Shown one piece after another: positions 1-7,227 of a stretch of 20,539 bases of DNA (position 1 is the stretch's first letter; the number at the start of each line of letters is the position of its first letter). The DNA is taken from NCBI GenBank assembly GCA_902470475.1, contig CABRGT010000034.1:1-20539 (forward strand), given 5' to 3'. The translations under genes were made by a program, and so were the position numbers. The notes beneath the pieces are model-generated. The model was given only the letters and a program-made list of their open reading frames with translations, was not told the DNA's origin and did not search any database. This stretch comes from an uncultured Porphyromonadaceae bacterium. Lineage in GTDB: Bacteria > Bacteroidota > Bacteroidia > Bacteroidales > Muribaculaceae.

Positions 1-399
1 CCGCCACGCGCAGGGCTGTCTCGCGGGCCGATGCGCGGCCTCCGCCGCGATGGTCGCGAATGCCGTATTTGACGTCGTAGGTGTAGTCGGCGTGCGAGGG
101 GCGGTAGACGTCGCGCATGCGCGCATAGTCGTCCGGGCGCGCGTCGACATTGTCGATCACCATGGCGACGGGCGTGCCGAGTGTCACGCCGTTCATGATT
201 CCCGACAGCACGCGCACGCGGTCCGGCTCCTTTCGGGGCGACGACAGTTCGTCGTCGCCCGGCGGCGTGCCAGTGCCTCGTTGATGTCGTCGATGCTGAC
301 TCTGACGCCCGTCGGCATGCCGTCGACTATGGCTGTCATGGCCTCACCGTGGCTTTCGCCGGCGGTGGTCAGTCTGAAAATGTTGCCTATGGTATTCAT
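1..399 (-). pseudogene. aroC: chorismate synthase, 5' part, frameshifted and cut by window edge
   Basis: Chorismate synthase makes chorismate from 5-enolpyruvylshikimate-3-phosphate, the last step of the shikimate pathway. The first 47 codons give a normal N-terminus (MNTIGNIFRLTT, then GESHG at residues 14-18) up to the Arg-Arg-Arg that normally precedes Pro-Gly. The frame is then lost at about 257-264 and hits a stop near 193. Reading on from 259 in another frame restores the family: GDDELSSPRKEPDRV, LSGIMNGVTLGTP, then RPSHADYTYD, KYGIRDHRGGGR and SARETALRVA up to base 1. Adding four bases of type CGCC at the run CGCCGCCGGGC would restore RRRPGDDE exactly. The start ATG overlaps the ybaK stop by 4 bases. 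The sequence cannot tell a real mutation from an assembly error. Because the rest of the frame is intact and well conserved, the event is either very recent or an artefact. Confidence 0.9.
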
Positions 400-896
400 A
401 GCTGTTTTGTTAAGTCGGCCACTTCGGCGCCGGTGAAGGCGATGAGCTGCCGCGGATCGATCTTGAGCTGCAGTCCGCGGCGCCCGGCGCTGACATAGAT
501 GGTGTCGAATTCGGTGGCTGTATTATGGATAAATGTGTCGAAAGGCTTTTTCATGCCTATGGGCGAGCAGCCGCCGCGGATGTAGCCTGTCAGCGGCAGC
601 AGCTCCTTCATCGGTATCATCTCTACTTTTTTGGCGCCTGCGGCGCGGGCTGCCTTTTTGAGGTCGACTTCGTGGTCGCCCGGAATCACGCACACAAGAT
701 ACTGGCGCGGTCCCGATGTGAGTACCAGGGTCTTGAACACGCGGGCTATGTCCTCGCCCAGTTCGGCCGCCACGTGTGTGGCCGCCAGGTCGGATTCGTC
801 GACACGGTAGGGGATCAGTTCGTATGCTATGCCGGCGCGGTCGAGCAGACGGGCCACGTTGGTCTTTTCTATCTTGTTCTTGTCAGCTTTTTCCAT
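396..896 (-). CDS. ybaK: YbaK/EbsC-type aminoacyl-tRNA deacylase (Cys-tRNA(Pro) editing)
   Basis: This 166-residue protein fits the whole length of the YbaK/EbsC family, which hydrolyses mischarged Cys-tRNA(Pro) made by prolyl-tRNA synthetase. The family lysine lies in VFKTLVL (Lys55). The conserved glycine-rich segment GYIRGGCSPIG is at residues 104-114, and the FDTFIHNTATEFDTIYVSAGRRGLQL stretch near 119-144 also matches the family. There is no signal peptide, so it acts in the cytoplasm. It lies between aroB and aroC in one transcription unit, overlapping aroC by ATGA, so aroC translation is probably coupled to it. The start ATG at 896 has no clear Shine-Dalgarno sequence; a pyrimidine-rich hexamer tract precedes it on the mRNA strand. 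The family is certain; the exact tRNA substrate is taken from characterised homologues. Confidence 0.92.
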   Translation of the reverse strand: MEKADKNKIEKTNVARLLDRAGIAYELIPYRVDESDLAATHVAAELGEDIARVFKTLVLTSGPRQYLVCVIPGDHEVDLKKAARAAGAKKVEMIPMKELLPLTGYIRGGCSPIGMKKPFDTFIHNTATEFDTIYVSAGRRGLQLKIDPRQLIAFTGAEVADLTKQL

Positions 897-906
897 TGGT
901 CAGATA

Positions 907-936
907 GTGAGAATGAGAGTGAGAGTGAGAGCAGGA
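907..936. repeat. degenerate hexamer tract (GTGAGA on plus, TCTCAC on mRNA strand)
   Basis: Five consecutive hexamers read GTGAGA, ATGAGA, GTGAGA, GTGAGA, GCAGGA on the plus strand. On the mRNA strand this is a pyrimidine-rich tract between the aroB stop (949-951) and the ybaK start (896), ending 10 bases before the ATG. The 8-mer GGTCAGAT occurs on both sides (898-905 and 947-954). The repeat is directly visible; any role is unknown. Confidence 0.8.
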
Positions 937-948
937 GTGCGCGCCGGG

Positions 949-2019
949 TCAGATCCCCATCAGGTCGCGGTAGATGTCGAGGGCGTTCTTTATTTCGTCG
1001 GCAGTGACTGCCACGCCGATGCGCGGACGGCCCACATCCTCGAGCAGGGTGAAGTTGACCGCGTCGGGGGCGGTGTTCTTTTTGTCGTGCCTCATGTATT
1101 CGAGCAGGCGCGGATAGTCGTCGCAGTCGAAATCGAAGGCGGTGTAGTTGGTGCGGACATATTCTGCGAAAGTGTGTAGCTTGTCCGACGGAAAACCGAG
1201 TTTGAGCAGCGAGAGCACCAGCGCCACCACGCACCCCTGTGCCACTGCGAAGCCGTGGGCTATGGGCGAGCGGCGGTCCATGGCCAGCGATTCGAAGGCA
1301 TGGCCTACGGTATGCCCCAGGTTGAGAGCCTGGCGCGGACCGCTCTCGCGCAGGTCATTTTCAACGATTCGCTGCTTTACAGCCACGTTCTCCTGCAGCA
1401 GTGTGAGCAGCCGGTCAGGATCGAAAATCGGATATACGACGCTGTATCCGAGGAGCTTCGATAGCATTTCATCGCTGTCGAGCAGAGCGTGCTTGAGCAT
1501 CTCGGCATAGCCCGAGAGCAGCTCCTGCTGCGGCAGAGTGATAAAGAACCCAGTGGAGATCACCGACGCGTAGGGTTCGGCGAAAGCGCCGATCTGGTTC
1601 TTGAGGCCGTTGAAGTTTACGCCGGTCTTGCCCCCGACGGAGGCGTCGACGGCGCCGAGCAGGGTCGTGGGCAGGTTTATGAATTTCATGCCGCGCTTGA
1701 ACGTGGCGGCCGCGAAGCCGCCCAGATCCGATACCACGCCTCCGCCGACGTTGATCACCGTGTCGCCGCGTGTCGCGCCGTATCCGGCCAGCGCTTTCCA
1801 CACTGCCTGGGCCGAGTCGAGGGTCTTGTGCATCTCGCCGGCCTTGATCCTGATGATTCTGGCGTTCTGCACGGCCTGCGACTGTTCGGTGAGCACGGGC
1901 AGCACGAATTCGGCCGTGTTTACGTCGACGATCACATAGACCGAGCGGCTGCCGAGTTCGGAAATCAGGCTGTCGACAGCTTCGCCGACCCGATTGGTGA
2001 ATATAAGCTTTTGTTCCAT
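949..2019 (-). CDS. aroB: 3-dehydroquinate synthase
   Basis: This enzyme converts DAHP to 3-dehydroquinate, the second step of the shikimate pathway, using NAD and a divalent metal. The protein has 356 residues, normal for AroB. The NAD-binding segment GGGVVSDLGGFAAATFKRG is at residues 92-110, followed by LPTTLLGAVDASVGGKTGVN (116-135). Metal ligands fit Glu173 (SGYAEMLKH), His236 (LNLGHTVGHAFE) and His255 (PIAHGFAVA). It starts at an ATG 19 bases after the HAD phosphatase gene and is followed by ybaK, so it is an internal operon gene. It is complete, with no sign of decay, which makes the broken aroC two genes downstream notable. Confidence 0.96.
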   Translation of the reverse strand: MEQKLIFTNRVGEAVDSLISELGSRSVYVIVDVNTAEFVLPVLTEQSQAVQNARIIRIKAGEMHKTLDSAQAVWKALAGYGATRGDTVINVGGGVVSDLGGFAAATFKRGMKFINLPTTLLGAVDASVGGKTGVNFNGLKNQIGAFAEPYASVISTGFFITLPQQELLSGYAEMLKHALLDSDEMLSKLLGYSVVYPIFDPDRLLTLLQENVAVKQRIVENDLRESGPRQALNLGHTVGHAFESLAMDRRSPIAHGFAVAQGCVVALVLSLLKLGFPSDKLHTFAEYVRTNYTAFDFDCDDYPRLLEYMRHDKKNTAPDAVNFTLLEDVGRPRIGVAVTADEIKNALDIYRDLMGI

Positions 2020-2038
2020 AGGATTTTAATTGATTCGT

Positions 2039-2776
2039 TTATTTAATATCGGCCTTGCGGACATCGGTAGCGCCCGCGGCCTCTATTATATCTAACAAAT
2101 CAGGAAGCGTTTTGGCACATTCTTCCATGGAATTATATACGATATTGGCTCCGTTATCGGTCAGGACGCTGCGGTCGATCGGGCCGGTGGTCACTCCTAT
2201 GGTGAGTAGCCCGGCTGCGGCGGCCGAGCGCGTGCCAAGAGGAGCATTGTCGATGGCGAAGGCTTCCGAAGGGCCGCATCCGGCCAGTCTCAGCCCGTAG
2301 AGATATGGATCAGGCTCGGGTTTGCCGCGCTTTACCGACGAGGATGTGACGCGGCGTTCCTGCGGGAAGGCACCGGGAAAGTCCTGCTCCAGGCGGCCGA
2401 GCAGCGATGCCTGGCCCGAACCGGTGACGAGCACGGTGACGATGCCGCGGCGCTGCAGTTCGCTGATAAGTTCACGTGCGCCGGCGATGGGTTCCACCGG
2501 CGGCATTCCGGCGAAATACCGGGCCTTGACAGCGTAGGTCGAGACCAGCTCGGCCTCCGTCGGCACGCGGTGCTGGTGACGGCGCACAAGCATGTCGATG
2601 GTGTCGGCGCCCCGCATGCCCTCGTAGAGGAAAAACTCGTCGTAGGGCAGATCTATGCCTATGTCGTGCATGGTGCGCTGCCATGCGAGTGCGTGGCTGG
2701 GCATCGAGTCGTAGAGTGTGCCGTCCATGTCGATCAGGGCGGCGCGCAGGCGGCGGTTATGGTTCGTTTCAGTCAT
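2039..2776 (-). CDS. HAD-superfamily phosphatase, beta-phosphoglucomutase-like
   Basis: This is a 245-residue HAD hydrolase of the cap-containing beta-phosphoglucomutase/phosphatase group. Motif I is LIDMDGTLYDS (nucleophile Asp16, acid/base Asp18), motif II VLVTGSG (Thr118), motif III KRGKPEPDPY (Lys152) and motif IV AIDNAPLG (Asp176). Motif IV has Asp-Asn where many relatives have Glu-Asp, so only one acidic metal ligand is seen there. The helical cap lies between residues about 25 and 95. The substrate cannot be read from sequence; a small phosphorylated sugar or similar metabolite is likely. Its start overlaps the end of the AsmA-like gene by 8 bases, and aroB follows after 19 bases, so it is cotranscribed with both. 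A direct role in the shikimate pathway is not implied. Confidence 0.88.
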   Translation of the reverse strand: MTETNHNRRLRAALIDMDGTLYDSMPSHALAWQRTMHDIGIDLPYDEFFLYEGMRGADTIDMLVRRHQHRVPTEAELVSTYAVKARYFAGMPPVEPIAGARELISELQRRGIVTVLVTGSGQASLLGRLEQDFPGAFPQERRVTSSSVKRGKPEPDPYLYGLRLAGCGPSEAFAIDNAPLGTRSAAAAGLLTIGVTTGPIDRSVLTDNGANIVYNSMEECAKTLPDLLDIIEAAGATDVRKADIK

Positions 2777-5700
2777 TTTCTTTAGCTTCTCTGTTGCCGG
2801 GCCTGTCCGCGGCGGTTTTCGGTTGCTTGCCGCGTCCTTTCTTGCGTGGTGTGTCGGCCGGTGCGGGCGGTTCGGGTGCGGGGATAAGGCCCTCGCGGAT
2901 GAATGCGGCCGAATCGGCGGCCGAGATCGTGTCGGCGCTCAGATCTATTGAGGCTGCCTCGGGAGCCTTGGCTATGCGCAGGCTCCGGAAGTCGGACGAT
3001 GCCACGCCGCGGCGGAACACATTTTCGATCTGGCGCAGCAGGTTCACGCGCGTGGTGTCGACAATCGCTACGTCGACCGGCAGGTTCTCGTTGAGCCTTG
3101 CCTTGCCCAGGCGTATCTTGTACTTGTCGGGATTGCCCTTTATGTTGACGCCGAACTTGAATGGCAGCGGCGATTTCAGCACGGCGATGTGGTAGTCGAA
3201 GTTCATCGACAGGTCATTGTAGCCTTGCACCCCGAGGCGGTAGCGGTCAATGGTGAAGATCACGGGGTAGAGCTGCAGTCGGTTGTCGCTCACGGTCATC
3301 CGCACGTCCATGTGGTCGATGATGTTGCGCTGCCGGTCTTTGAACATCAGCCACTTGCCTATGGTACGGTACGTCTCTTTGTCGATGATCTCCAGTGAGT
3401 CGCCCTCGATGCGGATGGCGGCCGCCAGGGTGGGCAGTTCGAGATTCATCTGCCGGTCGATGTCGCACGTGGCGGCTATGTCGGCGTTGATGATGCCGCG
3501 CATGTCGCGCAGCATCGGCATGATGGAATCGACTGCCGGAACGAGCCGTGTGAAGCGGCCGATGTTGAACTTGTCGACCTTAAGTCCGAATCCGAACCGC
3601 AGGTCGTCGGCGCGCGGAGCCGAGTACAGCGCCGACATCTCCACTGAACCCATTTCCGACGAAGCCGCCAGGCGGTTGAGGTTCAGGGCGCCGTTGGCAG
3701 CCAGAAGTTCGCCGCTGAAGTCGTTGAACATCAGGTCTGAGTATTTGACATTGTTGGCGCGCATGTTCAGGCGCAGGTCGATGTTCGAGGGGATCAGCAG
3801 CGGAGCTACCGAGTCGGGGGCGTCGGCTACCATGCGGCCCAGCTCGTGCTCGAGAATGGAGTCGGCGGCGGCTTCCTCCCGCTCCAGGGCATCGAGATTG
3901 AAGTCGCGCTCGTGCTGCCGCGCCGCTTCGGCCACGGCGGCTCCGCGGAATGCGGTCCCTGCGATCTCGTTGACGTCGATCGTGTCCGACACGACATCGA
4001 AATTGATCCGCAGCGGGCGCCTGAATCCGCGCGAGGTGAATCCGCGGCGCATGTTGGAGATGCGGCCGCTGATGAGGAAGTCGCTTGATCCGACCTTATA
4101 TTGGACGTCGGTGAGCACCACTGAATCGGTGGTGAAGGTGGCGTTGAGGTTGCGGATGCGGTTGCGGATTGGGAACGACGCCGTGAACATGCCCGCGCGG
4201 CGCGACTTGATCGAGCCGCGGATGTCCCATTCGAGCAGCAGTTTCTTGACCAGGTCGGTCGTGCCCCAGTAGATGATCTCGCTTTCCTCTTCGGTATATT
4301 CGGGATGCACGCGCGGGCGGTGACGCGGATTGGGCCGGTGCTTGCGTATGGCGTAGGCGTAGACCGAGTCGAGCGGCATCTCGGGGTGGACCGTTCTCAG
4401 CGAGTCGGCCGTGTGGCGCACCTTGGGCGGAAGCCGCTCACCGCGGGGCATCTTGTGGGCGGTCATCAGCAGTTCGGAGCCGGAGAGCATCATCCGTGAG
4501 TCGGGCGAGCCGAATGAGGCGAAGCGTATGCCGAGATTGAAGTCGAACTGCGGCAGGTGCGCGTGGTTCTTGAAGCGCTTCATGGTCACGCGGCCGTCGA
4601 CATCGCGGATCTTCACTGTCGTGGAATGCCCGAAAAGCTCGAGGTCGAAGGTGCTTATTTTCAGACCTCCTCCCATGGGAATTATTGCGGTCGTGTCGGC
4701 CGACGCGTGCCGGTTGGATGCCCCTACGCCCAGTGTCAGGCCGGTGATAGTCATGCCCGCGTCGCCCTGTATGATGTTGAGTGAGTCGATGCTTATGCGG
4801 CCCGTGAGCAGGCTGTCGGCTCGTCCGAGGCGTTCGTTGGTGCCGAATTTCACGCACGTGTTGTCGGCGTACAGCATCAGGTTCGTGTCGTTGGCAAGGT
4901 AGTAGAGCCGGTGGCCGTCGAGGTCGCCCCGCACGCGGAGCCGGTGGAACGAGTCGCGGCTTATCATTGACGGCGATCCCTCGAATTCGAGATCAAGGGT
5001 CAGCAGTCCGCTGAGCGACCCCTGCAGCCGGTCGGCCAGCTGGCGGGGCAGCCGTTGCAGGTCGGTGCGTCCGTTTATCCGGCCGCTCACCTGCGGGTCG
5101 TCGAGAATGCGGGTGGCCGTGCAGTTCACCGTCAGGTCCGTGGCCGGACCCTGCACGAGAAAGTCGTGCAGCCCGAATGTGGCCGCATTGAGATCATTGC
5201 CCCTGAGGGAGGCGGTGATGGTGCCTCCGACGCGCGAGAAGCGGGCGCGGCCGAAGCGTACGTCGCCGGGAACGAGCCGCAGCGTCATGTCGGCGCTCGG
5301 TATCGAGTCGGTTGTCAGGTTGAACGGCGCCGTACTGCGGGCCGTGAAGCTGAGTGCCACGCCGGTGGAGAAATTGCGTGGCGATATGTCGTACAGCCCG
5401 CGGATGGAGTCGGGGATCACCGACAGCACGCGCTCGATGCTCATTTCGCCAAGTTCGAGATCGAAATCCTTCACCACAATGTCGCGTCCGAAGTCGACGT
5501 GGGCGCTCACTGTCGCTTCCAGGAAGTCGGCTATGAGCTTGAACTTGTTCAGTTCGAGTTCGGTCGGCTTCTCCGAGTCCCATCCTATGCCGCCGCGGAC
5601 ACCGAAGTTCAGTTTGTCCAGATTATAAAGTCCCAGCGTCGGTGAGTCCACGTCGCCGCCCAGGTCGAGGTTGTAGACCGGAGCGCCCTCGCCGTTGATT

Positions 5701-6290
5701 ATGAATGAACTGAGCAGTATGTGGAAGTGCTCGCCGGTAGCCATGTTGGTGAACCGTATCGGCCCCGGGCGCTCGATGCGGAATTCGTTGATCGCGATAG
5801 CCATCGATGTGCTTTCCGATTCGTCTGTATCTTCGGACGGGGTGTATATCAGATAGTTGCTGTGACCCTCGTCGACTGTGAAAATGTTGACTGCCGGTCC
5901 GGTGAAGGTGATGTCGCGCAAGTCCAGTTTATTGGAAAGCAGCGCCATAAGGTTGACCGACCCCTCGAAGCAGTCCATTGTCAGCAGCGTGTCGGCCCGG
6001 GCCGGAATATCCGTGCGGCCTTTGGCGCGCAGGCGTATCATCGGCTCGGAGATTATCAGCAGGCTGTCGACCCTTAGTTTTACGAACGGGGCCCGGTTGT
6101 GGAAGTCAAGCTCCACGCGGCCGATGCTCACACGGGCGTCAAGCATCGAGTTGGCCGCTTTTTCGACTAACGGGGTGAGCTGCTCGGGACTGATAAGCTT
6201 CACGATGCATATCGCGGTGGCCACGACGGCGAGCACGGCCGCCATCACCGTCCAGGCGCATATTTTCAGTATCTTGCGTACGGTTCTCAT
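2769..6290 (-). CDS. AsmA-like protein with one N-terminal membrane anchor
   Basis: This is a very large protein of 1173 residues. A short basic N-terminus (MRTVRKILK) leads into one hydrophobic segment at about residues 11-32. The layout continues SPEQLTPLVEKAANSMLDARVSIGRVEL, the typical AsmA/TamB-type start. A long beta-rich body follows, ending in an AsmA-like C-terminal segment (RLQLYPVIFTIDRYRLGVQG, then FKFGVNIKGNPDKYKIRLGKARL) at about 1015-1080. The tail from about 1130 is Pro/Lys-rich and probably disordered. AsmA-like proteins are thought to bridge inner and outer membranes and move lipids, or to support outer-membrane homeostasis; for this Bacteroidota branch that is inference. 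The start overlaps the upstream lipoprotein gene by ATGA, and the end overlaps the HAD gene. Family membership is good; substrate and partners are unknown. Confidence 0.85.
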   Translation of the reverse strand: MRTVRKILKICAWTVMAAVLAVVATAICIVKLISPEQLTPLVEKAANSMLDARVSIGRVELDFHNRAPFVKLRVDSLLIISEPMIRLRAKGRTDIPARADTLLTMDCFEGSVNLMALLSNKLDLRDITFTGPAVNIFTVDEGHSNYLIYTPSEDTDESESTSMAIAINEFRIERPGPIRFTNMATGEHFHILLSSFIINGEGAPVYNLDLGGDVDSPTLGLYNLDKLNFGVRGGIGWDSEKPTELELNKFKLIADFLEATVSAHVDFGRDIVVKDFDLELGEMSIERVLSVIPDSIRGLYDISPRNFSTGVALSFTARSTAPFNLTTDSIPSADMTLRLVPGDVRFGRARFSRVGGTITASLRGNDLNAATFGLHDFLVQGPATDLTVNCTATRILDDPQVSGRINGRTDLQRLPRQLADRLQGSLSGLLTLDLEFEGSPSMISRDSFHRLRVRGDLDGHRLYYLANDTNLMLYADNTCVKFGTNERLGRADSLLTGRISIDSLNIIQGDAGMTITGLTLGVGASNRHASADTTAIIPMGGGLKISTFDLELFGHSTTVKIRDVDGRVTMKRFKNHAHLPQFDFNLGIRFASFGSPDSRMMLSGSELLMTAHKMPRGERLPPKVRHTADSLRTVHPEMPLDSVYAYAIRKHRPNPRHRPRVHPEYTEEESEIIYWGTTDLVKKLLLEWDIRGSIKSRRAGMFTASFPIRNRIRNLNATFTTDSVVLTDVQYKVGSSDFLISGRISNMRRGFTSRGFRRPLRINFDVVSDTIDVNEIAGTAFRGAAVAEAARQHERDFNLDALEREEAAADSILEHELGRMVADAPDSVAPLLIPSNIDLRLNMRANNVKYSDLMFNDFSGELLAANGALNLNRLAASSEMGSVEMSALYSAPRADDLRFGFGLKVDKFNIGRFTRLVPAVDSIMPMLRDMRGIINADIAATCDIDRQMNLELPTLAAAIRIEGDSLEIIDKETYRTIGKWLMFKDRQRNIIDHMDVRMTVSDNRLQLYPVIFTIDRYRLGVQGYNDLSMNFDYHIAVLKSPLPFKFGVNIKGNPDKYKIRLGKARLNENLPVDVAIVDTTRVNLLRQIENVFRRGVASSDFRSLRIAKAPEAASIDLSADTISAADSAAFIREGLIPAPEPPAPADTPRKKGRGKQPKTAADRPGNREAKEND

Positions 6291-7051
6291 TTCTGCGGTC
6301 TGACTGTTATGTGGAAGCAGCTCTGCTTACCCTCGAACTTGACAAAGCAGCGTCCCTGCCCGCGCATCTCTTTCAGCACCGCGGCCAGCAGATTCTTGAG
6401 GTCCTCGAAGTCGCGGGCCGGGGCGCCCGGGCCGTCGTAGGCGAATTTCGAGTAGCTTATGTCGAACGTGGTGCCGTAGCTGTGGGTCGATTCGCCGGTG
6501 GCGTTGACGTTGACGCGGCGCAGGCGCTCGACTGTCTGGGGCGTGCGCAGCACGCTCGTCACCTTGATGCGGTAGTTGCCGCCTCCCCGGGCTGCCAGCG
6601 AGTCGTTGAACGCCCGGCCTATGTCGTCGAGCAGAGCGGCGGCCTCCGGCACCAGATAGGCGTAGGAGTGCGTCAGCCGGTCGAGGTAATATTCCGGACA
6701 CGACTGCACCCGTACAAGGTCGCGGCTGAGCGAACGGATGTCGCCGTCGTTTTCGATGGGCCTGATGCCTACGGCGCGGGCTGCTTCAAGCTGCACATGG
6801 TTGCTGTCGTTGAATATCGTGCGCAGTGACCCCGGCAGCGACACGCGGAATCGTTCGAAGCCCTCCTCCGGTGCCGCGAAGGTGCGCGAATACCGGCTGT
6901 CGGGCGTGTCGGTAAGGATCGACGCGAGCAGTTCGCGGTCGGGGCCGTCCAGGGTCTCTCCGTCGTCGGACGAGCAGCCTGTTATCGCCGCCATGGCTGT
7001 CAGCATCGCTATGACGGCGAGAATATGCAGTTTGCGATAGTTTCCGGTCAT
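6287..7051 (-). CDS. DUF5715-like lipoprotein with an M15 peptidase-like metal-site pattern
   Basis: With the ATG at 7051 the protein has 254 residues. The N-terminus MTGNYRKLHILAVIAM is a lipoprotein signal peptide ending in ITGC, with lipidated Cys26. SSDDGE follows the Cys, an acidic stretch like the Bacteroidota surface-export signal. The C-terminal half resembles M15 D-Ala-D-Ala carboxypeptidases: VLRTPQTVERLRR, then STHSYGTTFDISY (His190, Asp197) and CFHITV (His247), matching the His/Asp/His zinc ligands. The Glu three residues before the last His in M15 enzymes is Ser244 here. I match it from memory to the uncharacterised family DUF5715. It may bind peptidoglycan peptides or act by a changed mechanism; this is inference. 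A TTG at 7072 was rejected as start because it lies inside the promoter box. It is the first gene of the operon, overlapping asmA by ATGA. Confidence 0.8.
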   Translation of the reverse strand: MTGNYRKLHILAVIAMLTAMAAITGCSSDDGETLDGPDRELLASILTDTPDSRYSRTFAAPEEGFERFRVSLPGSLRTIFNDSNHVQLEAARAVGIRPIENDGDIRSLSRDLVRVQSCPEYYLDRLTHSYAYLVPEAAALLDDIGRAFNDSLAARGGGNYRIKVTSVLRTPQTVERLRRVNVNATGESTHSYGTTFDISYSKFAYDGPGAPARDFEDLKNLLAAVLKEMRGQGRCFVKFEGKQSCFHITVRPQK

Positions 7052-7069
7052 TATGTGGACAATTTGCCC

Positions 7070-7077
7070 CAAAGTTA
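7070..7077 (-). promoter_or_regulatory. Bacteroidota -7 box (TAACTTTG) for the DUF5715-asmA-HAD-aroB-ybaK-aroC unit
   Basis: The minus strand reads TAACTTTG, an exact TAnnTTTG box. It lies 18 bases before the ATG at 7051, so the predicted leader is only about a dozen bases. No convincing TTTG at the -33 position was seen, which lowers confidence. Confidence 0.6.
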
Positions 7078-7168
7078 CGAATTTTCATCGGAATTCCGTC
7101 ACATCCCCCGCATTTTAGCCGCTTTTGCCTGTGCACCGTCTCTCCTGCCGGCATAGTCCGCATACAAG

Positions 7169-7206
7169 CGCGGGCGCGACAGGCGAGTAATCGCCGTGCG
7201 CCCGCG
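7169..7206 (-). terminator. hairpin terminator of the serpin gene
   Basis: An outer stem of 10 pairs (CGCGGGCGCG at 7169-7178 with TGCGCCCGCG at 7197-7206, one G-U pair) encloses an inner 5-bp stem (GGCGA at 7182-7186 with TCGCC at 7191-7195, loop GTAA). It starts 21 bases after the serpin stop. There is no U-tract on the minus strand, so termination is inferred from position and stem strength. Confidence 0.65.
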
Positions 7207-7227
7207 TCAGTGTCGCTTAAGTGGATG

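Noticed and set aside
525..1179. Plus-strand open frames across ybaK and aroB
   Set aside because: They are antisense to two clearly recognised genes, with no motifs and no promoter or start context.
7052..7072. TTG start for the DUF5715-like lipoprotein
   Set aside because: The TTG is part of the TAACTTTG promoter box, so it would lie upstream of the mRNA; the ATG at 7051 begins a proper lipoprotein signal peptide.
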